DNA of 64,000 nucleotides from NCBI GenBank assembly GCA_031367105.1, contig JANLPG010000129.1:35755-99754 (forward strand), written 5' to 3'. A program made the position numbers and the translations under genes. The number at the start of each line of letters is the position of its first letter. Position 1 is the first letter of the stretch. Positions 42,810 to 53,565 of the stretch are shown in pieces. This DNA is from Palsa-1233 sp031367105. GTDB lineage: Bacteria; Gemmatimonadota; Gemmatimonadetes; Gemmatimonadales; GWC2-71-9. The notes beneath the pieces are model-generated. The model worked only from the letters and a program-made list of their open reading frames with translations. It made no database searches and was not told the origin of the DNA.

Positions 42810-44585
42810 TCACCGCGCGTCCGCGAATCTCCAATTGGCCGTGTAGTCTCGCTTCAGCGCCAGCTCCGGCCTGAGGATCACCCGCACCATCGCGATCGGC
42901 ATCGGCCCGGTGGCCAGTACCGCGTCGTGGAACTGCCGCTCGGTCATCTTCTTGCCGGTCACCAGCTCTGCGTAGAGTGCTCGCAACTGCATTCCACCGA
43001 GCAGGTAGCCGGCCTGATAGAGTGGCGAGTAGTTGCCGTTGAAGGAGCGTCGCACCTCCCCCGTTGCGGAGGCGCGCTCGTGACCGACCGTGTCCACCAG
43101 AAAATCGATGCACTGCTGCGCGGTCCAGTCGCCGAGATGGAACTTGAGCGAGAAGATGATCCGGGCGGCGCGATGCATCCGCCAGAAGAGCGCTCCCATC
43201 CGCTGATCGGGAGTGGCGTGGAAGCCGAGATCCCAGAGGTGGAGTTCCCACCAGAGCGACCACCCTTCCCCATAGAACGGTGTCTCGAAAAGGCTGCGCT
43301 GAGGGTTGTTCCGATCGGCCAGGAAGCCCTGCAGGTGGTGCCCGGGGATCAATTCGTGTTGCACCGTGGCGCGCGACATCGGCGCGTTGTTGGCGCGCAG
43401 TGCCTGCAGCTTTTCGTCCTCACTCATCCCGTCGGTAGGTGACGATACCAGAATGACTTCGCCGCCCAGAAAGAACGGGTTGGTCTTCTGTGCCTCGGGT
43501 GTCATCATCTCCATCCGCCAGATTTCCTTGGCGAGCGGTGGCACGCTGATCAGGTTGTGGGATTCGACGTAGCGGGTCGCTTCCCACGCCATATCGCGCA
43601 CCGCAGTGGCCTGCTCCCCCACCGGCGGGTACTCCGTCTTCACCTTCTCGAGAGCCGCCTTCCAGTCCTCACCGAAACCCATCTCCCGGGCGGCGTGCTT
43701 CGCCTCGTTCTCGAGCAAGCGGTATTCCTGTTCGGCGATGGTGATCAGTTCGGCGGGTGTGTAGGGAATCATCTCGCCGGCAAGATCCACGGTGAGCCCC
43801 TCCGCCCCGATCGGGTCGCCCACGATTGGCTCATCCTCCCCTTCCTTGGTACCAACCACCTTTTCGCGCAGCGACTTGCGATAGCGATCGAGTGTGGCGT
43901 CGAACTTTTTCGCCGGATCGGCGATCCACCACGTCATCTGGGGGTCGTAGCCCTGGTAGAAGCGGAGCCACAGTGCGAACTGCCGTTGGTACCCGGCGAG
44001 TGCATCCGCGGCACGATAGGCGATGATCTTTGACGTCTTGGGTCCGTTGGGCACGCCGTCGGTGCTGCCGAGTTGCTTGCTCACCCGGTCAATCAGTGCC
44101 GTCATCCCCGCGATGGTGCGAGCCGCGGTCGCGGGATCGGGGCGCTGCAGCGCCCGCCGCTGTTCCAGCAACGCACCGAGGGAGTCGGCAAAGGGCAGCA
44201 GCGGCGCCATCTCGCCGGCGAGTTTTGCCTCGCGATCGAGCAGGGCGAGGTCATAGCGGAGCTTGTTGTCGAGCAGCAGGTAATCGACCTGACCCTGCCG
44301 GGAGAGTTTCTCGAACGGCAGCGCCTGGAGCTGTGCCCGCCACGTCGTGTGAAAGTGGCGGAGTCGATCTCGGCGGACCGCCGAGTATTCGGTGCTGTAG
44401 CGCCGGCCCAACGCATCGCGATCCGAGCGCCACCGCTCCAGCACCGGAGCGAGCTCGCTTCTCGGCTGGGCCAGCAGCGCAACCAGGTCAGGAACCGTGG
44501 CATCGCGCGACTGGGCCACCCCGGAGACGGGGCACAGCAGCACGATGGCGAGCAGGCCGCGAAGCCCGCAGGGAGAGCTGGACAC
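42810..44585 (-). CDS. Exported DUF885 family protein, probable zinc peptidase
   Basis: A 591-residue exported protein with a signal peptide (residues 1-23, ending GVAQ). The rest is the helical DUF885 domain. The putative active site is HELIPGHHLQGFLADRN (HExxxGHH), followed by FYGEGWSLWWELHLWDLGFH, which holds the downstream Glu. The DUF885 family is annotated as peptidase-like on the basis of this motif. GTG at 44585 is chosen because GGAG lies eight bases upstream and gives a clean signal peptide. Confidence 0.8.
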   Translation of the reverse strand: MSSSPCGLRGLLAIVLLCPVSGVAQSRDATVPDLVALLAQPRSELAPVLERWRSDRDALGRRYSTEYSAVRRDRLRHFHTTWRAQLQALPFEKLSRQGQVDYLLLDNKLRYDLALLDREAKLAGEMAPLLPFADSLGALLEQRRALQRPDPATAARTIAGMTALIDRVSKQLGSTDGVPNGPKTSKIIAYRAADALAGYQRQFALWLRFYQGYDPQMTWWIADPAKKFDATLDRYRKSLREKVVGTKEGEDEPIVGDPIGAEGLTVDLAGEMIPYTPAELITIAEQEYRLLENEAKHAAREMGFGEDWKAALEKVKTEYPPVGEQATAVRDMAWEATRYVESHNLISVPPLAKEIWRMEMMTPEAQKTNPFFLGGEVILVSSPTDGMSEDEKLQALRANNAPMSRATVQHELIPGHHLQGFLADRNNPQRSLFETPFYGEGWSLWWELHLWDLGFHATPDQRMGALFWRMHRAARIIFSLKFHLGDWTAQQCIDFLVDTVGHERASATGEVRRSFNGNYSPLYQAGYLLGGMQLRALYAELVTGKKMTERQFHDAVLATGPMPIAMVRVILRPELALKRDYTANWRFADAR

Positions 44586-44706
44586 GATTGCGACTCCGGG
44601 ACGGAGGGGCTGGACGCAGGAAGTGTAGGCGGGTGGCCACCCGACGGTCGCCGGGATCCCTCGCGCGACTGGAGGTGCGCCCGCCAGCGTGCCGACAACG
44701 GATCCG

Positions 44707-46395
<1,689 letters not shown>

Positions 46396-46414
46396 CGGGT
46401 GCTCCTGAAGCTGA

Positions 46415-46503
46415 TCCGCCTCCCTACGCCCGTCTGAACGGGATCAGGTTCCAAGCGTCCTTCTCAACCCCGACCCCGGATTGGGTGGGGTGCCGCTGGC
46501 GGA
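46415..46503 (-). promoter_or_regulatory. TPP riboswitch (THI element) upstream of thiC
   Basis: On the minus strand it contains TTGAGA (forward tctcaa at 46462-46467), ACCTGATC (46442-46449) and GCGTAGGGA (46421-46429), the three conserved boxes of the THI element, in the right order. P1 pairs CCGCC (46498-46502) with GGCGG (46416-46420). The thiC Shine-Dalgarno (AGGAG) is within a few bases of the 3' end, suggesting translational control. Confidence 0.92.
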
Positions 46504-46660
46504 GCCGAAAGATAGGGGAAGATCGATCATCGATCATTGACCATCGCGGATCGAAGGCCGAGCTTCGTCACACTTTGGAACCTCTGAAACGTTCCCCTCG
46601 TAGGGCCCCCTATTCCACGACCACCACCCTCCCACCGGCCTCGCCGCACGGGGAAGCACG

Positions 46661-47572
46661 ATGCCAAGAGCGCTTCGCCTCGCGATCCTCGCCCTCCCGC
46701 TCTTCGGATGCGGTGGGGCCGACGGCCGTGCGATGGACCTCTCCGACCCTGCCGTTCTGGCCTCGCACCAGAAGAAGCAGCTGGAGGGAGCCGCCGCTAT
46801 CAGCCGCGCCAGCGACAGCATCACTCGAGCGATGACGCACGATGAGGCGGCGATCCAGCTCGCCGACCGCCCCGCCACGCCGGTCGACTCCCTCGCAGAG
46901 TACCGCGCCCGAGTCGACTCACTCCGCACCCTGAATCGCTCCCGGCTGGTAACCATCACCCATCTGCACCGGCAACTCGACGCCCTCGGCCCCGGTGTGC
47001 AGTTCGTCAACGATTCACTCCGCGTTGCCCGGCGGCACCTCGCCGACCTCGAGACGCTGCTCCTGCGGCGCGAACAGCGCATCGTCCAGCTCGAGACCGA
47101 GGTGGATTCCCTGCTGCGGGCCAATGGCATTCTGGTCGAAGCAAACGCCGGGCTGCGCGACACCATCGTGGTGTTGCGTGACACCATCTTCGGACTCCGG
47201 CACCGGGTCGACAGCATCAGCGGCCTCACGCGTGCACCCGCCGAGCTGGAGCGTGCCAGCACTGCCAACGCGCTGTATGCCGTGCTCACGAAGGAGGAGG
47301 TGCAGCGGATGGATCTGGTGGGTGCGGATGATTTCCTGCGCTGCGACCGGATGCCGAGCGGCTCGGTCGCCCTCGATCCCGGGCACGCCGCGCAGATCCG
47401 GCTGCCGCGTACCCGCAAGGGGTACGACCTCGTCGGCCGCCCGGATGTGCGGGCAATGCAGCAGGCCCGTGAGGCGGTCTGGTCGTTCGACGACGAGACG
47501 ATGCTGTTCACGATTCACGACGCCGAGCGCTTCTGGAGAGGCTCGTCCTGCCTGGTCTTCGTCACCCAGTGA
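46661..47572 (+). CDS. Coiled-coil lipoprotein of the SEDS/transpeptidase operon
   Basis: A 303-residue lipoprotein: lipobox LFGCGG (about residue 17). Residues 75-195 are a long predicted coiled coil with Leu/Ile/Val heptads (LRVARRHLADLETLLLRREQ, RIVQLETEVDSLLRANGILV). A C-terminal domain of about 100 residues follows, containing two cysteines (LRCDRM, SSCLVF). Such periplasmic coiled-coil lipoproteins often act as scaffolds. Stop overlaps the SEDS-like gene start by four bases (GTGA). It is divergent from thiC. I do not recognise a family. Confidence 0.65.
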   Translation: MPRALRLAILALPLFGCGGADGRAMDLSDPAVLASHQKKQLEGAAAISRASDSITRAMTHDEAAIQLADRPATPVDSLAEYRARVDSLRTLNRSRLVTITHLHRQLDALGPGVQFVNDSLRVARRHLADLETLLLRREQRIVQLETEVDSLLRANGILVEANAGLRDTIVVLRDTIFGLRHRVDSISGLTRAPAELERASTANALYAVLTKEEVQRMDLVGADDFLRCDRMPSGSVALDPGHAAQIRLPRTRKGYDLVGRPDVRAMQQAREAVWSFDDETMLFTIHDAERFWRGSSCLVFVTQ

Positions 47573-50500
47573 ACCGCCTCGCGCTGACCGTGCGGCAGAC
47601 CGTCCTGTCGCTCCCCGGTATCGCACTGCTCTCCGGCCTGACGGTCGTCATTGTTGCAGGGAGTGCACCGTCACGGGTGCTCACGGTGGCATTGCTGATC
47701 GAGATCCTCTGGATTGCCGGCGCGGCCTGGCGCGTGTTGCGCCGGGAGCACGTCGCCAATGGACTGCTCCCCGCCTTCCTTTGCGTGGTGCTGGTCGGCG
47801 TCGCTGCCTCGTACTTCGCCCTGATGAATCAGGCGAGTCAGACCCGTCTCGAACTCCGTGGCGTTGTCTTTCCGATGCGGCGCGGACACTTCACGGTGGG
47901 CACGGTGCCCGGGGTCTCCGCCAGACTTGCGATACCAGGCGACTCGATTCCGGGGTGGCAGCTCTTCATCACCCGACAGGACAGCGGTGCCTTCCGTCTC
48001 GATTCCCTCGATGGCATCGATGCCGTTGCTGCTCGCCCGGTGCGCGGCAGCGGTCCGCTCCGTGGGGCAGCGCTCGTCACCGACGGTGCGCCGCTCCAGT
48101 TGAGCGATCGTGACTCCGGCACCCGTTCCGCCCCGCTCGCTCTGGTGCGCGATCCGGGGGGCAAGCCGGTGCTCGTGACCGGTGCCGACACCGCCTTTCT
48201 CGCTCCAGGGGGGCGGATCGACGCCGATCCGGTGCTGGAGCACCGCCGTGAACACGATCTGCGCGCCGGTCTGACACTCGACCGATTGCACTGGTCTCAG
48301 GCGCCGCCCGAGTGGGCTTCCTCCTTTTCCGTCTCCCTCCCCGATGATGACGCGCTGCAACGACTCCTCCGACTGACGGGGTTTCGCCCGAAGCAGGATC
48401 TGATCCTCACCCCGTCGGCGCTCGGCGCCGACCTCGCTTCGACAGTGGTGGCCGCAGCGGTCGAACCGGGTGACACCATCGAGGTGTCAAGCGGTGGGCG
48501 GCGTTGGGAGTTTGCATTGGAGTCACGCGGTGTCCAGGATGAAGACACCAGGCTCGCCGTCGTTCGGTTCGTGCGGAATCCCCGTCCGCTCCTCTCCGCA
48601 CTTCCGCCGCGAAGCGTCTGTACCTCGAACGGTGTGAACGATGGCGAGTGCGGCCTCGTCTCCAGCCACCTGATTCCGGGCACATCACCGCTGCTGTACT
48701 TCGCCGGACTCGGCCTCGACACCGCTCGCTACTTCGCCATCGGCCGCGCCGTCGAAGGAAAGGCGGGAGTCATCTTCGCGACTCACACCGCAACGCGTGA
48801 CACCTTGCGCTTCGGTGAGGAGGCTCTGGTCGCGGCCTTTCCTACCCGGGCTTCGGCTGGCTATCTGCTCCGCTTCACCCACCTCACAGCGTCCGACGGC
48901 GCCCGGATCATCGTTGCCTGCATCGGCCTGCTCCTGATGGTGTTCGGCGCGATCGGGATTGCCAAGCGTGGCGCCCGCTCCGACGCCGATGAGCGTCTCC
49001 CTGTCATCCGGGGTGCCGACGCCACGGTTCTCGGGATGGTGGTGCTCGCGATTCTTGGCCTCCGCCTGACGCTCGGCCTGCGCATCGCCGAGGCCAACCC
49101 CTATGTCGAGAGTGGGAGGAATACCGCCTTTGCGATGTGGTGTGTCGTGGTCCTCGGGTTCGTCCTGGTGATCCGTGGAGCGGCACTGATCGAATGGCTT
49201 GATCGCTTCGGACGGCGGCACGCGCTGGTTCTCGCCACCGCGGCAGCGGCAGTGCTGCTGCCCGCCTATGCGCTCAACCCCGGCCGTGCTCCGCTGGCTT
49301 CCGGTGGCATCGTGATCGTCATCCTGTGCGGGCTCGCGTTCCTCTCGCGTCGCGGGACCGAGCGCGAGCGGCTTCGGGAGAAGCTGCCGATGATCGCCCT
49401 CTGTGGTGGGACACTGGTGGTGCTGTTCGCGGGCGTGAGTGGGGAGACGGCTCGACTGCCGCTGGATGTCCTGGCGCGCGTCGCCGGGTACGCACTGATC
49501 GCGGCCGCCGCCTCGCTCGGTTGGTCGACGGCACTCCGCGGCCTCGGCAGCTGGGCGGTGCAAGGGCAGCGCTTCCTGGCGGCTGCCCTCACCGCCACGG
49601 TGTTCCTGATCGTGGTGATTTCGCCTGCCTCCCGGCTCGGCCGCATGGCACTGTTCGCCACAATTCTGGTGGCGCTCAACGTCTTCGCACGACGAGGCCG
49701 GGCATTCGAGCAGTTGTCCGACTCGTTCCGTTCTCCAAGCCGATCCCGCTGGCTCTGGGCCGCGATGCCCGCCGTGCTTCTGGTGCTGATGGCGCGTGCA
49801 GATACCGGCCTCGCACTCGTGGCTGGTATCCCGCTCACGCTGGCGCTTCTCCTCGCGATCCCCCCGGGTGCCGCACTCTGGCGTCGCCGCCTGCTCTGGA
49901 GCTACGGGCTCGTGGGGTTGGTGGCGGCGCTCTGCATCTACCCGGTGTTTTTCCCCCGCACCGACGTGCTGAAGAGCGCCATTCGGTGTGGCAGCTCCGC
50001 CGTCGAGCAGGATGAGGCGTTTCGCGGCCTCGGCGGACCGCTGCGATTCTGGCCGTCTTCGTCGCGGGCGCTGGTGCGTGGCATCGCGGCACACGATCCG
50101 GAATATCTCGAGGCGATGCTGCTGACCGCGGGACCGTCGGCCGCGCGCGAAGAGATCATTCGCTCGATCGAGCAGGTGCAGGGTGGACTCGCCTATGCTG
50201 TGGCGGGGTGGAGCGGCGAAGGCCTGGTATCGCCTGCCCCACTCGGCCGCGGTGTCCCGACTGCTGTGGCCTACGCCGAAAACACCTTCGATGTCTTCGT
50301 GGTGCAGGAACACGGTGTGCTTGGCGCACTCGCCGTCCTGATCCTCTACCTCTCACTCCCGACCCTCCTGCTTCTGCCGCTCCTTCGCCGGCCCGCCGTC
50401 GAGACGCACGATGCCGCCTTCCTCTTTGCGGCCGCCCTGCTGATTTCGATTCCGGCGTGGTACGTCGCCGGTGCCAATCTCGGAATCTTCCCGCTCACCG

Positions 50501-50637
50501 GACAGAACATTCCCTTCCTCGGCCTCAACTCGTGGGTCGACGTGCTGCTCTACGGCGGACTCGCCGCCCAGGGCGCGGCCTTCATCGGGCGCGGCGAAGT
50601 GGCATCCCTCGCCGTATCGGGGAGCAGCGCGTCGTGA
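47569..50637 (+). CDS. Large polytopic protein with SEDS (FtsW/RodA/SpoVE)-like C-terminal region
   Basis: A 1022-residue inner-membrane protein. Three membrane helices lie at about 10-85. Residues 90-440 are an extracytoplasmic domain of beta character. From 445 on there are about ten helices. Near residue 905, AYAENTFDVFVVQEHGVLGA matches the SEDS block that in FtsW/RodA reads as H/ExDFIFAVIAEELGLLG, and near 970, GIFPLTGQNIPFLGLN matches the SEDS motif GLLPVTGLPLPFVSYGGSS. So it is a divergent SEDS-type glycosyltransferase or flippase-like protein with a large insertion. GTG at 47569 overlaps the lipoprotein stop; its own stop overlaps the next gene. The SEDS assignment is inferred from two motifs and topology. 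Confidence 0.65.
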   Translation: MNRLALTVRQTVLSLPGIALLSGLTVVIVAGSAPSRVLTVALLIEILWIAGAAWRVLRREHVANGLLPAFLCVVLVGVAASYFALMNQASQTRLELRGVVFPMRRGHFTVGTVPGVSARLAIPGDSIPGWQLFITRQDSGAFRLDSLDGIDAVAARPVRGSGPLRGAALVTDGAPLQLSDRDSGTRSAPLALVRDPGGKPVLVTGADTAFLAPGGRIDADPVLEHRREHDLRAGLTLDRLHWSQAPPEWASSFSVSLPDDDALQRLLRLTGFRPKQDLILTPSALGADLASTVVAAAVEPGDTIEVSSGGRRWEFALESRGVQDEDTRLAVVRFVRNPRPLLSALPPRSVCTSNGVNDGECGLVSSHLIPGTSPLLYFAGLGLDTARYFAIGRAVEGKAGVIFATHTATRDTLRFGEEALVAAFPTRASAGYLLRFTHLTASDGARIIVACIGLLLMVFGAIGIAKRGARSDADERLPVIRGADATVLGMVVLAILGLRLTLGLRIAEANPYVESGRNTAFAMWCVVVLGFVLVIRGAALIEWLDRFGRRHALVLATAAAAVLLPAYALNPGRAPLASGGIVIVILCGLAFLSRRGTERERLREKLPMIALCGGTLVVLFAGVSGETARLPLDVLARVAGYALIAAAASLGWSTALRGLGSWAVQGQRFLAAALTATVFLIVVISPASRLGRMALFATILVALNVFARRGRAFEQLSDSFRSPSRSRWLWAAMPAVLLVLMARADTGLALVAGIPLTLALLLAIPPGAALWRRRLLWSYGLVGLVAALCIYPVFFPRTDVLKSAIRCGSSAVEQDEAFRGLGGPLRFWPSSSRALVRGIAAHDPEYLEAMLLTAGPSAAREEIIRSIEQVQGGLAYAVAGWSGEGLVSPAPLGRGVPTAVAYAENTFDVFVVQEHGVLGALAVLILYLSLPTLLLLPLLRRPAVETHDAAFLFAAALLISIPAWYVAGANLGIFPLTGQNIPFLGLNSWVDVLLYGGLAAQGAAFIGRGEVASLAVSGSSAS

Positions 50638-53030
50638 GCGACGTCCTGCAACTCAAGCCGGGCTCCCGCTCGTTCGATATTCGCTGGGTGATCACGATCA
50701 TCATCGTGCTCAACCTCTGCGGCTTCCTGTACGTCGGCTTGACGCTGTGGGTCACCTCACTCGGACCCAGGCGGCCGTTTGCGGTGGCCTATGCCGCCCT
50801 CGAGCGCCGGATGGAGACGATCCTCAGTGCCAGGCGAGAGCTGAACCCACTCGCGCGCGGCGTCACGGTGCAGCGATTCGGCGTTGGGCGGGCCGGCGGC
50901 TCCACCGTCTGTGCCGATAGCCTGAGGGTCGACCCCGCTGAACGGGCGCGCTATCCCTCGCTGCGCGACGGCGGATTCCTCGCCGACCAGATTCAGCTGT
51001 ACAACACCATCCGTCGCAAGCAGGTACGGCTCGCTCGCCTCGGGCAACTCGACCTCGAGGAGATCTGCGGCTCGCCAACCCCCTCGATCCTCCTCGCCGG
51101 TGAAGAGGGCGCCGATTCCAGCCAGCTTTCCCGGCGCGTTGCCATCGAGAACCTCAGGGTGCGCGCCCCCGTGGCGTCCACCACCTTCGGTGTATTGGGT
51201 CGAGGAGCAATGGGGGGAAAGTTTGGACTCACCTCGCGCGATGGCATCGCGCTCCTCGGTGGCCGCGATTCACTCTCACCGAGTGGATGCCAGCTCCGGG
51301 CCGTCACGCCGCCCGGCATCACGGCGCTGCAATGCCTGGAACGTGGCGGTCCACCGAGAGAGGTCAACTTCAGCGAGGCCGGACGACTCGGCCCGCTGTC
51401 GGTCCGGGTGATTCCGGCGAAGCTCAAGCTTCGGCTCGATGGTGCCCTCGTGCCTCCTGGCAAGGACGTCTCGCTGCCGCGCGGCACGCTGGTGGACCTC
51501 CGACTCGGCGACAGCGCGCTCATCGAGCCCGCCGTGGTGACACGCACGCCGGGGAAACCGCTTGGTGGAGTGCGCTGGATCAACGGCCGGTTGCAGTGGG
51601 TCCCGATGCTTCCGGGGTTGCCGATCTATCTGCGCGACGCCCTGGCGGCCGGCGCGTTGCTGCCCGATTCGCTCGTGGCGAAGTCCGGCGCCGATCGCTT
51701 CCTCCGACTGACGATCGACCCCGAGCTCACGGTCGAGTTGAACGCACGGCTGAATCACTTCGTCGCGGGCGATAGCAAGGTGCTGCGAAGTGACTTGCGC
51801 TTCGCTTCGGTCCTGCTTCTCGACATTGCCACCGGGGAGATCCGCGCAATCGGGGAGGTGGGCCGTGCTCGCGACGGCCTCAGCTGGTTCCGCCAGCCGG
51901 TTACGGTGGGATCAGCGATCAAACCGGTACTGGCCGTGTCGATCCTGAGTCAGCGGCCGGCGCTGGGGTCGCTGGAGGTCTATCACGGAAGCGAGGCAAC
52001 GGTGAACTCGCTCGGAGGAATCTCATTCGGCACTGCCACCTTCGAGGTGGGTCACGCCTGCCCGGCGAATCAGTGGATCGGCTTGCGGCGCTTCCTCGCG
52101 TGTTCAAGCAACCTCTACGCTGCGTCGCTCACTGCATTGGGACTGCAAAGCGCCGAGGGCCAGTCGCCAGAAGTGACATCCGCTGCATTGCAATCCGGCA
52201 CGATGCGCCAGTCGTCGAGTACCAGTCGCTATTTCATCCCGAAGTTGCCGGCCAGTGGAATTCCGGAGCAGCTGTTTCACGCCAGTGCCCTCCGTGCCGG
52301 TCTCGATCGCGTATTCGATCTCACCGCGAGTGCCGAACTGGCGCGCGCGCAGCGCGAGACCAGGCCGTGGGATTCTCTCGCCATCGGCTTCGTTTCACCC
52401 GGCGCAGTGCCATCGCTTGCAACCGTCAATCCCGGATCGGTGGCCGAGGTGTTTCCGTCGCGACTCGACCTCCTGCCACAAGGGAAGCAGCGCGAGCCGG
52501 CCCGGGGACTCGCCACCTACGCAATCGGTGCGGGAGAGAATCGCATCTCGCTGTTCCGGCTCGGCGAAGCGTATCTGCGGATCATCACCGACCGCCAGGT
52601 CAACATCGCGATGACGGCCTCGCCGGTCGATCGCGCCCTCGAACGGATGCCTCCGCTGGGCTTCTCTCGCGAGGCGTGGTATCCGCAGCTGATGGGGGGG
52701 CTGTCGGATGTCTTTCGTCCCGGCGGCACCGGACGGACGCTCGGTGACGCCGTCCGTCAGCGATTCCACGACGAAGTCCGACCCCTCGGCAAGACCGGCA
52801 CACTGGGGGACTCCGACGATCGCGTCTTTGCCAAGACTTTGGTGATGGCGCTGGTCCCCGCCCAGGCGTTCGCGGGAGCGGCGGCGCGTTGCGGTGTTCT
52901 GGCGGTGGTGTACTTCCGGTTCCGGAACTCCACCAATGACGCGGCGCTCACCTTCGCCGAGGGCCAGCTGCTGCCGCTGATCCAACGGTACCGGACGTCG
53001 CTGGTCGAATGCGCCCGGACGCCCCGGTAG
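50634..53030 (+). CDS. Penicillin-binding-protein-like transpeptidase
   Basis: A 798-residue protein with one N-terminal membrane helix (about 19-42, VITIIIVLNLCGFLYVGLTL) and a large extracytoplasmic part. The C-terminal 380 residues carry a PBP transpeptidase fold: SVLLLDIATGEIRAIGE, SxxK as S427-A-I-K in VGSAIKPVLAVS, SxN as S491-S-N in FLACSSNLYAAS, and KTGT at 720-723 (PLGKTGTLGDSD). The three motifs and their spacing fit class B PBPs. It lacks the usual PBP-dimer N-terminal domain by eye, having instead residues 45-390 of unknown fold. GTG at 50634 overlaps the SEDS-like gene (GTGA). It should cross-link peptidoglycan together with that protein. Confidence 0.78.
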   Translation: MSDVLQLKPGSRSFDIRWVITIIIVLNLCGFLYVGLTLWVTSLGPRRPFAVAYAALERRMETILSARRELNPLARGVTVQRFGVGRAGGSTVCADSLRVDPAERARYPSLRDGGFLADQIQLYNTIRRKQVRLARLGQLDLEEICGSPTPSILLAGEEGADSSQLSRRVAIENLRVRAPVASTTFGVLGRGAMGGKFGLTSRDGIALLGGRDSLSPSGCQLRAVTPPGITALQCLERGGPPREVNFSEAGRLGPLSVRVIPAKLKLRLDGALVPPGKDVSLPRGTLVDLRLGDSALIEPAVVTRTPGKPLGGVRWINGRLQWVPMLPGLPIYLRDALAAGALLPDSLVAKSGADRFLRLTIDPELTVELNARLNHFVAGDSKVLRSDLRFASVLLLDIATGEIRAIGEVGRARDGLSWFRQPVTVGSAIKPVLAVSILSQRPALGSLEVYHGSEATVNSLGGISFGTATFEVGHACPANQWIGLRRFLACSSNLYAASLTALGLQSAEGQSPEVTSAALQSGTMRQSSSTSRYFIPKLPASGIPEQLFHASALRAGLDRVFDLTASAELARAQRETRPWDSLAIGFVSPGAVPSLATVNPGSVAEVFPSRLDLLPQGKQREPARGLATYAIGAGENRISLFRLGEAYLRIITDRQVNIAMTASPVDRALERMPPLGFSREAWYPQLMGGLSDVFRPGGTGRTLGDAVRQRFHDEVRPLGKTGTLGDSDDRVFAKTLVMALVPAQAFAGAAARCGVLAVVYFRFRNSTNDAALTFAEGQLLPLIQRYRTSLVECARTPR

Positions 53031-53076
53031 CCGTCGATCGGCGCTGCTCCAGATCGCCTCGCCCAAGTTAGATTCC

Positions 53077-53565
53077 GTGATGCTCATCGCCCTCCGCATC
53101 TTCAATCGGGCCGGCCTTCTGGTCGGCCCGATCCCTGTGTCTGCCGTCGTCAGGACCGACGCGGAGTGGCGCGCGCAGCTCACGGCCGAGCAATACCGGA
53201 TCACCAGATCACACGGCACCGAGGCGCCCTTCTGTGGCACCCTGCTCGACACCAAGCAGGAGGGGGTCTATAGCTGCGTCTGCTGCGGCCTCCCGCTGTT
53301 TGCGTCGAGCGACAAGTTCGACTCCGGCACCGGCTGGCCCTCCTTTGTGCGACCGATCGCGGTGGAGAATGTGAAGACGGTCACCGATACCAGCTACGGG
53401 ATGACGCGATTCGAAATCCGCTGTGCCCGCTGCCAGGCGCACCTCGGCCACGTCTTTCCGGACGGGCCGGCCCCGACCCGTGAACGGCATTGCCTCAATT
53501 CGGAGTCACTCAACTTTACCGAGGCGACAGCATTGGCAACCCTTGCCGACCCGACCGCTGGATGA
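53077..53565 (+). CDS. msrB: Peptide-methionine (R)-S-oxide reductase MsrB
   Basis: Core domain: zinc ligands in YSCVCCGLPLF and CARCQAHLGHVFPDG, substrate block DKFDSGTGWPSFVRP, catalytic Cys in RHCLNSESLNF. It reduces methionine-R-sulfoxide in proteins. The first 24 residues (LIALRIFNRAGLLVGPIPV) look like a weak membrane-targeting or export segment and are not part of the family; if the GTG at 53137 is the true start, the protein is 142 residues and cytoplasmic. The stop overlaps the VOC gene start (ATGA). Confidence 0.9.
   Translation: MMLIALRIFNRAGLLVGPIPVSAVVRTDAEWRAQLTAEQYRITRSHGTEAPFCGTLLDTKQEGVYSCVCCGLPLFASSDKFDSGTGWPSFVRPIAVENVKTVTDTSYGMTRFEIRCARCQAHLGHVFPDGPAPTRERHCLNSESLNFTEATALATLADPTAG

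Noticed and set aside
48685..50313. A 542-codon open frame on the minus strand
   Set aside because: Antisense of the SEDS-like gene, with charged low-complexity sequence and no domain; typical of high-GC shadow frames.
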